Shown here: piece by piece, positions 23,747 through 31,891 of the stretch
How the letters are laid out: each line of letters opens with the position of its first letter
How positions within the stretch are numbered: the stretch's first letter is position 1
IMG/VR virus record: IMGVR_UViG_3300005515_000654
Location: 1-38,243 of that record
Direction: 5' to 3' (one strand)
Length of the DNA stretch: 38,243 bases
Source of the DNA: a virus
The notes under the pieces: generated by a model
The model's input: only the letters and a program-made list of their open reading frames with translations
Database searches by the model: none
What the model was told of the DNA's origin: nothing
Program-made: the position numbers and the translations under genes

Positions 23747-24214
23747 TCACTTCCCCATGGCCTCGCGCACGGCCTTGTTGACGGCCGCTAGAAGCTTCCG
23801 GCGTGCCTTCTTCTTCATCGCGCGCCACGTCGGGAAGACGTGCGGGCGTGCTGGCGTCCCCGGATGCAGGTTGACCGGTCCCGAGTAGCTTTTGTTGCCG
23901 CCACCCGGCGCCGTGTTGTGAGGCGCGGTGCCGAATTCAAGGAAACGCCAGATATAGTCGGCGTAGACGCCGGCAGCGCTTGGATCCTTGGAATTGTTAA
24001 TGCCTACCTGCTTCTGGTCGGGCCTGTTGGCAACTCGATCTGCCTCGATGCTGGCCGCATAATCCCCTGTATTTCTAGGGGCTGCGTTCGCGATCTGATC
24101 GGCAGCGTCCTTGGCGATATCAAGCTTTGCCTCAGCCGAATACTTCTCGACATTGGGCGCCAGCTGGTTGAGCCGGCGCATCAGAGCCTCGCGGCCCTTC
24201 AACTCGCCCATCAT
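23747..24214 (-). CDS. HK97 gp10-like head-tail joining protein
   Basis: The product is a 155-aa protein from ATG 24214, which overlaps the stop of a 34-codon gene as ATGA; the open frame to 24325 has poor sequence before this point. The protein has NAAPRNTGDYAASI and YIWRFLEFGTAPHNTAPGG, then PARPHVFPTWRAMKKKARRK. FLEFGT-x3-H and the PARPHVFP tail mark HK97 gp10 family proteins. These act at the neck between head and tail. The C-terminus is strongly basic. Confidence 0.85.
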   Translation of the reverse strand: MMGELKGREALMRRLNQLAPNVEKYSAEAKLDIAKDAADQIANAAPRNTGDYAASIEADRVANRPDQKQVGINNSKDPSAAGVYADYIWRFLEFGTAPHNTAPGGGNKSYSGPVNLHPGTPARPHVFPTWRAMKKKARRKLLAAVNKAVREAMGK

Positions 24215-24315
24215 CGCCATAGCTTGGCCCACTTCGTCGCGAACTTGGCTCGCCAACGAGCGAGAGGCAGCGAATACCAGATAAGCCAGCCGGTGAAGAC
24301 GATCACGTCTGTCAT
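24211..24315 (-). CDS. 34-aa protein coupled at both ends in the neck operon
   Basis: ATG 24315 lies within the stop of the head-closure gene (ATGA) and its own TGA (24211-24213) overlaps the ATG of the gp10-like gene. The peptide starts MTDVIVFTGWLIWYSLPLAR and continues basic with several Trp. The hydrophobic first half could form one membrane helix. It has not been reported as a gene to my knowledge. The peptide may work itself, or translation of it may only carry ribosomes to the gp10-like start. Confidence 0.5.
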   Translation of the reverse strand: MTDVIVFTGWLIWYSLPLARWRAKFATKWAKLWR

Positions 24316-24668
24316 GCAGCCACACCCTCCGTTGCCATCAGATCGAGCCAGTCGTTCTTGTTGTCAGGATCAGCGATCGAGGTGATGTTGAGCACGCGGC
24401 TCGGCCGCCTTTCGTCAACGATGCGCCACGCGGTCGTGACCTCTCGCGCAGCCGCACTTGAGCGGATCCGAACGACGAACGGCTGCGTGCCGGTCAACCG
24501 AGCCGCAATGACCGGCTCACCGCCTCGTAGCGGGATGAACTCGGCATAAGCGTCGAACTTGGTTTCCCAGTCACCGGCCTGCACGTTGCCAAATCCATCA
24601 TCGACAAGCGCGCGGCGCTGGAAGTGCAGCTTGTTGCGCAGCTTGCCGGCGCCTCGCTTGTCGGTCAT
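24312..24668 (-). CDS. Head closure / head-tail adaptor protein
   Basis: The product is a 118-aa protein. GKLRNKLHFQRR at the start, VDDGFGNVQAGDWETKFDAY and then YAEFIPLRGGEP follow the SPP1 gp16/HK97 head-closure family, a small beta-barrel that seals the neck. The end with DERRPSRVLNITSIADPDNK also fits. ATG 24668 overlaps the stop of the preceding small gene and its own stop is coupled to the next ATG. Confidence 0.85.
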   Translation of the reverse strand: MTDKRGAGKLRNKLHFQRRALVDDGFGNVQAGDWETKFDAYAEFIPLRGGEPVIAARLTGTQPFVVRIRSSAAAREVTTAWRIVDERRPSRVLNITSIADPDNKNDWLDLMATEGVAA

Positions 24669-24829
24669 GGGGAGCCTTTCTGCGGCTTGGCAGTCTCAGC
24701 CTTGCCGGCGGCCTTAGCCGCTTTGGCGCATGGCGTGGTGACGAGCACGGTGGAGCCCGCCTTGTAGGCGAAAGTCACGGCAGGCGTGGCCCGCCAATCG
24801 AAATCAGCCAGAAAGCGGACCCAAGGCAT
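24665..24829 (-). CDS. 54-aa protein between capsid-associated and head-closure genes
   Basis: ATG 24829 shares a base with the preceding stop (TAATG); TGA 24665-24667 overlaps the head-closure ATG. The protein begins MPWVRFLADFDWRATPAVTF, then YKAGSTVLVTTPCAKAAKAA, and ends Lys-rich. The AYKAG-x-VxVT-x-CA stretch is a pattern I know from short proteins in the head-neck region of rhizobial siphophages. The function is unknown. Confidence 0.65.
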   Translation of the reverse strand: MPWVRFLADFDWRATPAVTFAYKAGSTVLVTTPCAKAAKAAGKAETAKPQKGSP

Positions 24830-25239
24830 TAGAGGCTCACGCCAGGATACTGGAAGCTGAGCTGCAGAACGCTCGTCGACTTGGCAATGCCGATCAGGAC
24901 GACATACTCGCCGCTGCCAACGTCAGCCAGCGGGCAGATGCCACCCGGCGTGTCGGAAAGGTAATAGGCCGTGCCAGCAACCAGCGTTGCGCCGATCGTG
25001 ATGTCGCCGCTCTTCTGGAAGGCGACCGGCTGACCAGCCGATGCGCCGTTCAGCGCGATGGCCTTTGCCTGCCGTGCTTCCGCCGAGGCAGCGTTGCTGT
25101 CGGCAAGCATCCAGCGGTTGGTCGTGGAATTTAGATAGATCGGCTTGCCAGCCGTGATAGTTTCGCCCGCGATACCCTGATCGCGCTCGGCATTGCTTGC
25201 CGCAAGCACACTCGCCGCGGTGATGACTAGATCCGCCAT
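24829..25239 (-). CDS. Capsid-associated (decoration-like) structural protein
   Basis: The product is a 136-aa Ala/Gly/Thr-rich protein. It has beta-strand repeats such as GIAGETITAGKPIYLNSTTN and VAFQKSGDITIGATLVAGTA, and the ending YYLSDTPGGICPL. The composition and location near the major capsid gene suggest a decoration or head-fibre protein, similar to DUF2190-like proteins in other phages. The precise family is uncertain. Confidence 0.6.
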   Translation of the reverse strand: MADLVITAASVLAASNAERDQGIAGETITAGKPIYLNSTTNRWMLADSNAASAEARQAKAIALNGASAGQPVAFQKSGDITIGATLVAGTAYYLSDTPGGICPLADVGSGEYVVLIGIAKSTSVLQLSFQYPGVSL

Positions 25240-25257
25240 CTTTTATCCTTCTGCGGC

Positions 25258-25800
25258 TCAGCCGCGCCTGAAATTGCAGAGAAGCGCGTCGAAAGCGGTC
25301 CAGTCGTCCTGGGCGTCGTTTTCGCGGTTCTCGAATGCATCTGCTATCTGAATGAGGTGTGCGTGCTTCACGGCATCTGGCACGGCGGTATAGCCAACGA
25401 CAGCAATCACGGTGATGCGCGACCCCGGCTGCGTAATCGGCCAATGCTTGGCATAGGCGGCCTTGATAGACGCCTCCAAGCCATCGAGCCGAGGCTCATA
25501 AATGGCAGGATCGACCGTCTGCACGGTGCCTGCTGTGTCTATATAGGAGATCGATGTGATGCTCTGAACTGGTGCGATCGAAAGACGCGCCAGGTCGTTC
25601 CAGCAATCGCACTTGACCTCCGCCGTCCGCGTGACGAAGGGCGTGTTGCAGTAGGTCTCGGCATAATCACGGACCGACGCGATCAAAGCCTTGATATCGT
25701 CGTCCTCATCATCCCAGGTGACCCGCAGCCGGCGCTTCACCTCGTCAAGCGTAACCGGCTCAGCTGTTGCCGCTACCGTCACCTTCGGTGGATACCACAT
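25258..25800 (-). CDS. Head-tail connector protein (HK97 gp6-like)
   Basis: The product is a 180-aa protein from ATG 25800 (MWYPPKVTVAA); the open frame to 25854 lies in the upstream gene. EPVTLDEVKRRLRVTWDDED and IKALIASVRDYAETYCNTPF are the characteristic N-terminal helices of the gp6-like connector family, and a beta-rich middle follows. It forms a ring under the portal. It overlaps the preceding small gene by 41 bp. Confidence 0.88.
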   Translation of the reverse strand: MWYPPKVTVAATAEPVTLDEVKRRLRVTWDDEDDDIKALIASVRDYAETYCNTPFVTRTAEVKCDCWNDLARLSIAPVQSITSISYIDTAGTVQTVDPAIYEPRLDGLEASIKAAYAKHWPITQPGSRITVIAVVGYTAVPDAVKHAHLIQIADAFENRENDAQDDWTAFDALLCNFRRG

Positions 25801-25963
25801 CGGCCTTGCCCTTCTTGGTCTTGGCCGGAGCCTTGGGCTCGGCGTCAACGGCAAAGCCAGCTTCCTTCAGGCGCTCTGCTTCGACATCGTCGAATTCGTG
25901 CTCGTCGCCAGGCGACAAGCTGAAGTCCGGACCAGATAGGCCGGCAGTCATTTTCAAAAGCAT
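25760..25963 (-). CDS. Small acidic-to-basic protein after the capsid gene
   Basis: The product is a 67-aa protein: MLLKMTAGLSGPDFSLSPGD, then HEFDDVEAERLKEAGFAV, then a Lys/Pro/Ala tail. The first half is a pattern common in small genes between capsid and connector in tailed phages (a short strand, a DE-rich turn and RLKEAGFAV). The role is unknown. It overlaps the connector gene by 41 bp. Confidence 0.65.
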   Translation of the reverse strand: MLLKMTAGLSGPDFSLSPGDEHEFDDVEAERLKEAGFAVDAEPKAPAKTKKGKADVVSTEGDGSGNS

Positions 25964-25981
25964 GTCGCCTCCGAGTGTGAG

Positions 25982-26007
25982 GCGGGCCAGCCAGAAGGCC
26001 AGCCCGC
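25982..26007 (-). other. Hairpin after the capsid gene
   Basis: Arms 25982-25992 and 25997-26007 with an AGAA loop; outer pairs GCGGGC/GCCCGC, inner pairs with G-U wobbles. No U-run follows on the - strand. It lies 9 bp after the capsid stop at 26016 and could protect the 3' end of an abundant capsid mRNA. Confidence 0.5.
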
Positions 26008-26015
26008 GCAGAACA

Positions 26016-27284
26016 TTAGGCCTGCTTCAGGTGCTTGATGGCGGCGGTGTCAGCCAGCTCGCCGTCAAAGCGGATGTAGCCGGCGATGCCGAGGTTCGGC
26101 CAGAAGCGTTCTCGCATGACGCCGATCACCGGAGAGCCGACCTTGCGAACCCAGTACTTGCTGAAGTCACCGAACAGCATCGAACGATTGCCGGTCGCGA
26201 TATTTGCGACGGCCTGGTTGATGTCATATCGATAGCCGAGGAGTGCACCGGGCTGGCCCTTGGTGACGTCGCCCATCTGCCAGAGGTAATTGCCCTGACC
26301 GTCCTTCAGCTTGCGAATGGCGGACAGCGTGGTGTCGTTAAACTGGAAACCAACCTTTGGCGACTGGCGGTAAGCAGCATCGACGGAGTGCACCAGGTCG
26401 ATGATTTCATCGGCTGCAATGGCCGTGGGAGAGGCGGCAACCTTACCCTGCGTCGAAGCAGTGGCAACACCGTTTGGCGCAGATGTGCCGGTACCCACAG
26501 TGAGCTGAAGGTTAGCTAGACGACCAAGACGCTCGCCAAGCAGGTCACCCAGCAGTGCTTCAATGTTGAAGATGCTGTCCTGCGCCAGTTCCATCGAGAA
26601 CTTGATGAACTTCGTATCGTAGACGTATGCCTCAAGCTGCTTCTGACCGAAGGCGGCGTCGGCGGAACCATCGTCAACGATGTCGGCACCCTGAGTATGG
26701 GCATAGGCTGTTCCGGCTGTATCATCGATCGTCGGCAGCTGGATCACAGCGCCGGAGCTGGTGTTGATTTCGCTTGTGACACCTGGATCGTACATGGGGC
26801 CGAAGGCCTTCATTGACTTGATCAGGATGTCGGAGAGCTCCGTCGGGACGGTGTAACCGCCGGCCGAACCGGTTGCAGACGATTGCGCGCGATATTCTTC
26901 GCCGAGCTGGACACCAGCCTTCAGGACAGCGCGCTCTTCCGGTTCAAGAGCGGCAAGATCGGCGCCAGTCGCAATGAACTTGTAGAATACCGAGCGGTAC
27001 GACAGTTCGTCGCCGGCATCCGAGCCGGAGGCGCGATCTTCCGAGCGCGATCCCGGGCGGCGGGCCTGGCGGCGCTGTTCGAAGCGGGCTTCGATGGCGG
27101 CCTGGCGCTCTTCGCGCTCAATGTTCTTCTCGACTTTGTCGAAATCGGCCATAATGGCGTCATGACGAGCCTCAAGCTCGGCGGAGCGGGCATCGTCAGT
27201 GTTCGCGGTGATTTCGTTCAGGGCGGCGCGAGCTTCCGTCATGAGACGGCCGCGCTTCTCCTGCAGCTCAGTAAGAGTCGGCAT
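26016..27284 (-). CDS. Major capsid protein, HK97 fold, with N-terminal delta domain
   Basis: The product is a 422-aa protein from ATG 27284, with GGAG upstream; the frame to 27473 is open but lies in leader and protease sequence. Residues 1-100 are a charged coiled coil (ELQEKRGRLMTEARAALNEI) acting as internal scaffold. The shell part follows with AGGYTVPTELSDILIKSMKA and, near the end, SKYWVRKVGSPVIGVMRERF. The protease gene upstream would remove the delta domain, with the cut possibly near residue 110. The order protease then capsid agrees with HK97. Confidence 0.92.
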   Translation of the reverse strand: MPTLTELQEKRGRLMTEARAALNEITANTDDARSAELEARHDAIMADFDKVEKNIEREERQAAIEARFEQRRQARRPGSRSEDRASGSDAGDELSYRSVFYKFIATGADLAALEPEERAVLKAGVQLGEEYRAQSSATGSAGGYTVPTELSDILIKSMKAFGPMYDPGVTSEINTSSGAVIQLPTIDDTAGTAYAHTQGADIVDDGSADAAFGQKQLEAYVYDTKFIKFSMELAQDSIFNIEALLGDLLGERLGRLANLQLTVGTGTSAPNGVATASTQGKVAASPTAIAADEIIDLVHSVDAAYRQSPKVGFQFNDTTLSAIRKLKDGQGNYLWQMGDVTKGQPGALLGYRYDINQAVANIATGNRSMLFGDFSKYWVRKVGSPVIGVMRERFWPNLGIAGYIRFDGELADTAAIKHLKQA

Positions 27285-27314
27285 AGAATGCTCCAGATTG
27301 TAGAGATGTTGATT

Positions 27315-27392
27315 GGCAGGACTTCGTGTCCGGCCCTCCGGCCCCTGCCGGGTGACTACAGCCTTTGCGGCTGGGCTACGAAGCGTCCTGCC
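27315..27392 (-). ncRNA. Possible structured leader between protease and capsid genes
   Basis: An outer stem pairs GGCAGGAC plus TTCGT (27315-27327) with ACGAAGCGTCCTGCC (27378-27392), interrupted only by a 2-nt bulge (13 bp). Inside are two small hairpins, GGCC-CTCC-GGCC (27332-27343) and CAGCC-TTTGC-GGCTG (27359-27373). On the - strand mRNA the element starts in the last codons of the protease gene and ends about 30 bases before the capsid ATG. It may be a processing or translation-control element. The call rests on base pairing seen by eye. Confidence 0.4.
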
Positions 27393-27981
27393 GGATGCCC
27401 CGAAACTTTTGTTCAGCGTTCGCGCGGCGCTCGGCGACCCGCCGGGCAGCGTTTCGCTGGTTGCGGACGCCACCCTCTGCCCTGGCCGCGTCTAGCGACC
27501 GAAGCCCGATCGTGGTGTCGTCGTAGGCGGGCCATGCGACCGCGGAAACCTCAAGAAGGTTGAGCTTTTCGATCGTGCGGACCGGAACATCGCCAGTCTC
27601 GTCCCAGGTTTCCTTGGTAACGCGGAAGCCAAAGCTCATGCCGCTGATATCGCCACGCTCGACGAGCACCCAAAGGTCATTGCCGTCGGTGGTGTCAGGA
27701 ACGTCTATCTCGACGCGAAGGCCCTTGCCGTCTTCCTGTAGCCGCAGCGTGCCGCTTTTGGAACGGCCGATCACTCGGCCCATATCGTGGTCAACGAGAG
27801 CGCGGATATCGCCCTTGATAGCGTCGGCGAATGCGCCCGGCGCGATCTTCTCTTGGAAGTACCCGCCGATATCGGCAATGCGTTCGAAGACGGCCGCATA
27901 GCCAACGAGCGTGCGCTTGTCATCCGCAGCACGGTGTTCGACCGCCTCGATATGACTGCGCTTTTCGATTTCTGTCGTCAT
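27376..27981 (-). CDS. HK97-family prohead maturation protease
   Basis: The product is a 201-aa serine protease that cleaves the capsid delta domain. YAAVFERIADIGGYFQEKIA and FADAIKGDIRALVDHDMGRV hold the catalytic His65 (HDMGRVIGR). RGDISGMSFGFRV holds Ser114 (ISGMSFGF), the standard U35 layout. The last 45 residues (VRNQRNAARRVAERRANAEQ) are basic and may bind the prohead. ATG 27981 overlaps the portal stop as ATGA. Confidence 0.92.
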   Translation of the reverse strand: MTTEIEKRSHIEAVEHRAADDKRTLVGYAAVFERIADIGGYFQEKIAPGAFADAIKGDIRALVDHDMGRVIGRSKSGTLRLQEDGKGLRVEIDVPDTTDGNDLWVLVERGDISGMSFGFRVTKETWDETGDVPVRTIEKLNLLEVSAVAWPAYDDTTIGLRSLDAARAEGGVRNQRNAARRVAERRANAEQKFRGIRQDAS

Positions 27982-29246
27982 GCGGCCTTAGCCTCGGTAT
28001 CGTTGTTATCATTGGCGGCCGGCGGTGTGGCGCCAGGCTTGGGCTGAGACCCAAGGGGAACGGTAGCCCCTTGGATGTGCAGCTTCTCAGCCTCTCCGCC
28101 GATTGCCGGCAGATTTTCCAGGCCGCGAACCTCATCCGGCGTGCGAATGCCGTTCTGGATGGAGATTCCATAACCTTCCATGCGGGCCTTGAAGTCACCG
28201 CGCAGCAGGCCGTCGAGATTGTGTTCGATGTAGCGGCCGTTGTTGTTCCGGCCGAAGAACTTCAGGTTAAGCTCGTCCTCAAGCGCCTTGGCCCACTGGC
28301 CGATCAGATGCTTGACGAGATGCAAATCCTGTTGCTCGGCGTTGCTGAACGTCGCGCGCGTCAGATCCTGCAGAAAAACTGGCGGAAGCTGGTAAGCACG
28401 TGCGATCTCTTCGACCTGGAAGCGGCGAGCCTCGACCATCTGGCCCTTAGCGGGGTCGATGCCAACCGGGGTGAGCTTGTACCCTGTCGGAATAGCGAAT
28501 ACCGGCTCGTTGGCGTTCTTGGCGCCTTCGACAGCTCGCATCACATCCGAGGTGGCGCGCTTCATCGCGTCGCCATTCGCCGGCAGCGGCCCTTCCAGCG
28601 ATAGCGGCGGAACACCGCCACCGGCAAAGAAGTTACTACCGTAGTCGTTCATGGCGATTGCAAGCTGGATCGCCTTGGATGCCTGCGAGATCGGCCCGTA
28701 GTGCCGCAAACCGCAGCTGCGACGCATGAATGGTACGTCGATCACGTCCGCGGCAGCGTACTCCTGGCCTTCGTACTGGTAGACGACCTTCAAGCCGTTG
28801 CGCTTGATGGTCGTCTTCTTCGGATCCATAGGCCACAGCGAATCCACGCCCTGCGACGTCCTGTCGATATACGCGAGGCCGCGCCCTTCCGTGAAAACCT
28901 GCCCCCAGAACCACTGCCAGAAGGCAAACGACCCCATGGTGTCGTTCGGCGCGCCGTTGACGACCGTCTCCAGTTTACTGTTGACGCGCTTCGCGCCTTC
29001 CTTCGTGTCGCGATACGCATGTCGTGGTATCGCAGCAAGAGTGCGGGACAAGAAAGCAACGGCTGCCCAGACAGCAGGCACTGTCAGCGCCTTGTCGACG
29101 TTTACCGCCGGCAGATTGGCTGAATTTACACCGAAGAACGCGAAAAAGTTCTCCGCGCTCACAGGCACGGTCGGATTTTCGATAGATGCGCGACTTTCCG
29201 TCGCCTTTCCCTCATTTCGGCGGGAAAGCCAGTCTTTGATAGCCAT
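27978..29246 (-). CDS. HK97-family portal protein
   Basis: The product is a 422-aa protein forming the twelve-subunit ring through which DNA enters the head. VPAVWAAVAFLSRTLAAIP, the GSFAFWQWFWGQVFTEGRG segment, then FQVEEIARAYQLPPVFLQDL and FSNAEQQDLHLVKHLIG are standard portal landmarks. The C-terminus carries the ANDN motif frequent in rhizobial proteins. ATG 29246 shares a base with the terminase stop (TAATG). Confidence 0.95.
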   Translation of the reverse strand: MAIKDWLSRRNEGKATESRASIENPTVPVSAENFFAFFGVNSANLPAVNVDKALTVPAVWAAVAFLSRTLAAIPRHAYRDTKEGAKRVNSKLETVVNGAPNDTMGSFAFWQWFWGQVFTEGRGLAYIDRTSQGVDSLWPMDPKKTTIKRNGLKVVYQYEGQEYAAADVIDVPFMRRSCGLRHYGPISQASKAIQLAIAMNDYGSNFFAGGGVPPLSLEGPLPANGDAMKRATSDVMRAVEGAKNANEPVFAIPTGYKLTPVGIDPAKGQMVEARRFQVEEIARAYQLPPVFLQDLTRATFSNAEQQDLHLVKHLIGQWAKALEDELNLKFFGRNNNGRYIEHNLDGLLRGDFKARMEGYGISIQNGIRTPDEVRGLENLPAIGGEAEKLHIQGATVPLGSQPKPGATPPAANDNNDTEAKAA

Positions 29247-31150
29247 TATGCCGCCTTGTTGAGGGAAAATTCGGGGTCATCCCATGGGGATGCCACAGGC
29301 TTGATTTCGATAAAGCCGTCAACCGCCGCACCTACGGCCATCGCAGCCGCAACCGCGGGGTCAATGCGCACCGTCGCCTTCTTCTTGGAAAACCACTGGT
29401 TCCCCATCAGAGGATCGGTTTCAATTGCTACGCCCATGAGTGCACCCAAAAGGATCGGAGACTTGCGCAGGCGCACACGTTCTTCGAGGATCAGAGCCTC
29501 AAGCGCCGCGACGCTTCCTGGCATCCACAAGCCGAGTGGCGCCGGCTGGCCTGCGGCCTTTGCTGCCTGCACCCTCTCTTCGTCGGGCTTGGCACGCCGT
29601 TTCCCGCCTTGTGGATGCGCAACCGTCCTCAGCTCGACGCCATAATCATCAAGCTCTTGCTCGAACTTGTCGAATGCGTAGCGGTCGAAAGCGAGAACGT
29701 TGATGCCATGCTCGGAATTCAGCCTGGAGAACAGCGCAGCGACATGATCGTAACGGATCCGCGACCCCTCAGGGGCATTGATGTAACCCCGCTCGAACCA
29801 AACACGGTATGGCACGTGGTCGACTTTCGACCGTTCGTCCATTGTGTCGCGTGGCGTCCATGCCTCAATCCAAAGATCGTAGGTCGGCAGATCCGCTTCG
29901 GAGCCGTCGGCGCGCGTTACGCGCTTGGTGCCGGTCTCGACCACGAATGCCGCTGCCGTGAGATCCTTCGATCCAGAGAGATCGAGCCCGGCAGCCGTGA
30001 TCGGCGCGCCTTTGTGCTCGACGTACGGATCGAAGTCGACCATGACCTTCTCAAGGATGGGCCGAGGTATCCAAGCCGTGTCGGATTCGGTCCAGACGCA
30101 GAAATGAAGGCGCAAAATATTGTTGCGTTTCGAGGGAATGTCCCTCGCCTGCGCTACCACGCCTTCCAGGTATTCATATTTCAGCGTAACGCCCAGGAGC
30201 GGGTTAGCCTTGACCCAGCACGACGGGTCGGTGAACGGGTCATCGTCCTTATCGAGCGCACAGACGTAGGAAAAGCACTCGTCGCTGGTACCGAAGACGT
30301 CACCGACGTAGGTGAAATCCTCATCGGGCGTGTCGGTGCCTGCAGCAACTTTTACTGCCCACTGATGTTCTGCCCAGCAGACCGAATTGCGATCGGAACC
30401 TGAGTTGGTGATCATCAGCAGGAGCGGCTGGTCGCGGAATTTGAAGCCGCGTTCTAGCATCTCCAGCGTATGGCCGTTCGGATGCTCATGAATTTCGTCG
30501 CACAACGCTACGTACGGGCGCGGTCCGCTATGAGCCTGCTCGCGGGAAATCGGACGGAAGAACGAGCGCGACTTGATGTGCGCCAGGTTCCAAACAGGAT
30601 TGCCGCCAGACGGTGTCAATTCCCGTTTCAGCTTTGGCGACTGCTCGTACATTGCAACCGAGTCACGGAAGAGAACAAAGGCCTGCGCCTTGTCCTTGCC
30701 AGCGGCGTAAACTTCCGCGCGCTCCTCGCCGTCAGCGGTCATGCAATAGAGCCCGACGGCACCCGCAAATGGTGACTTGCCTTGACCTTTTGCCTGCTCA
30801 ACATAGGCGCGACGAAAACGCCTCACGAACTTGCCGTTTTCGTTCTTTCGCTTCCATCCGAACAAACACCCAGCGATGAACGCCTGGCTTGGCTCAAGGA
30901 TGAAAGGGCGACCTTCGAACTGGCCGCCGTTGAGGCGAAGCACGTCGCGGCAATAGCCACGGAAATGGGCCTCTGCAGCCGGATCCCAGATCAGACCGCG
31001 CTCCGAGCCGTGCACCAAGTCGTCGAGATGACGGCGGCAGGCATTGCGAACATGTGGCCCTGCGACAATCTCGCCAGTGACGACCGCCTTCGCGTATGCG
31101 GTCGCGGGATCATCAGAAATACTTGTCGGCCGGATCTTCTTCTTCGCCAC
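29246..31150 (-). CDS. Terminase large subunit
   Basis: The product is a 634-aa packaging motor and nuclease. The ATPase part has a Walker A-like QAKGQGKSPFAG (about residues 119-130) and Walker B VALCDEIHEH (Asp218-Glu219). The C-terminal nuclease part shows AAGLDLSGSKDLTAAAFVVE, with a metal-binding Asp, and a later AFDRYAFDKF. It starts at GTG 31150, which lies within the terminase small-subunit gene by 38 bp. The DNA ends (cos or pac) cannot be told from the protein. Confidence 0.95.
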   Translation of the reverse strand: MAKKKIRPTSISDDPATAYAKAVVTGEIVAGPHVRNACRRHLDDLVHGSERGLIWDPAAEAHFRGYCRDVLRLNGGQFEGRPFILEPSQAFIAGCLFGWKRKNENGKFVRRFRRAYVEQAKGQGKSPFAGAVGLYCMTADGEERAEVYAAGKDKAQAFVLFRDSVAMYEQSPKLKRELTPSGGNPVWNLAHIKSRSFFRPISREQAHSGPRPYVALCDEIHEHPNGHTLEMLERGFKFRDQPLLLMITNSGSDRNSVCWAEHQWAVKVAAGTDTPDEDFTYVGDVFGTSDECFSYVCALDKDDDPFTDPSCWVKANPLLGVTLKYEYLEGVVAQARDIPSKRNNILRLHFCVWTESDTAWIPRPILEKVMVDFDPYVEHKGAPITAAGLDLSGSKDLTAAAFVVETGTKRVTRADGSEADLPTYDLWIEAWTPRDTMDERSKVDHVPYRVWFERGYINAPEGSRIRYDHVAALFSRLNSEHGINVLAFDRYAFDKFEQELDDYGVELRTVAHPQGGKRRAKPDEERVQAAKAAGQPAPLGLWMPGSVAALEALILEERVRLRKSPILLGALMGVAIETDPLMGNQWFSKKKATVRIDPAVAAAMAVGAAVDGFIEIKPVASPWDDPEFSLNKAA

Positions 31151-31493
31151 TGGGTTTGGCCCCTGCCTTCGATGCGTCAGCCGGCGTCGCCCCCATCTGT
31201 CCCAGACATTGCCGCAGGAGGTTCAGCGCCTGAACGCCAACATCTTCGCCTGCCATGAGACGCCCGCGAATGTAACTTGCGATTTCCACCAGCGCTCGGT
31301 GCGAGCTGTTGAGCCACGGAATTTCAGTTGCGAGGACGCGCCAAGCAGCCTGCTGGCCGACAGGCATCCATATCGGCGGTTCACCGAGATCGTCGGCAAC
31401 CACGGGATCGGCTCGCGTCTCGAACCGGCCTTTGTTCTTCTTGTCTGCGCCGGTTACGGCTGCCTTCGCCTTTGGCGTGCGCGGCCTGGCCAT
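31113..31493 (-). CDS. Terminase small subunit (P27-like)
   Basis: The product is a 126-aa protein, basic at the N-terminus (MARPRTPKAKAAVTGADKKN). WMPVGQQAAWRVLATEIPWL and LVEIASYIRGRLMAGEDVG are the helices of P27-type small terminases that recognise phage DNA. The acidic end (EEEDPADKYF) may bind the large subunit. GAGGG lies 8 bases before ATG 31493. It overlaps the large subunit gene, as is common. Confidence 0.85.
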   Translation of the reverse strand: MARPRTPKAKAAVTGADKKNKGRFETRADPVVADDLGEPPIWMPVGQQAAWRVLATEIPWLNSSHRALVEIASYIRGRLMAGEDVGVQALNLLRQCLGQMGATPADASKAGAKPSGEEEDPADKYF

Positions 31494-31592
31494 GCGCTAA
31501 CCCTCAACTTTTCAATCGTGGCGTTGTGTACGAATGGGGACCGCCGGTAAGTCGGCGTCGATGCTCCATAACAATGGAAGACCCCTCCCCGC

Positions 31593-31850
31593 CTAGATCG
31601 GCCACCCGTCGGCACCATACCGCACCACGACCTTGCCGTGGTCCTCAAGCTGGCCTCTCGACGAGTGACACGGCTTGCATGTCGACACGAAAGGCCCGCC
31701 CCAAAACAGGTTCAGGTCACCTCGATGCGGCGTGGCGTGGTGCACCTCAGTGGCTTCGGTAATGTCCTCGCGCTCTAGGCACCATTCACAGAGGGGATGC
31801 AGCGCCAACTGCTGGCGCCTGAGCGTTTGCCATCTCGCCGAGGCATACAG
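31593..31850 (-). CDS. HNH endonuclease beside terminase; start not resolved
   Basis: A small HNH nuclease frame. ASARWQTLRRQQLALHPLCE, WCLE and EVHHATPHRGDLNLFWGGPF followed by CKPCHSSRGQLEDHGK show the H-H, N and C-x2-C/H positions of the HNH finger. HNH proteins next to terminase take part in DNA packaging and end formation in many phages. The frame is open through the tRNA at 31892, but between tRNA and domain there is no in-frame ATG, GTG or TTG. CTG 31850 is the first near-start. An ATG at 31885 is in another frame (MRALKRRRDIVG). The 5' end may be altered by a frameshift. Confidence 0.75.
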   Translation of the reverse strand: MYASARWQTLRRQQLALHPLCEWCLEREDITEATEVHHATPHRGDLNLFWGGPFVSTCKPCHSSRGQLEDHGKVVVRYGADGWPI

Positions 31851-31891
31851 CCGACGATATCGCGCCGCCTCTTCAGTGCGCGCATCTGATT

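Noticed and set aside
27285-27473. Longer capsid start at 27473
   Set aside because: The added 63 residues lie in leader and protease sequence; ATG 27284 has a good ribosome site.
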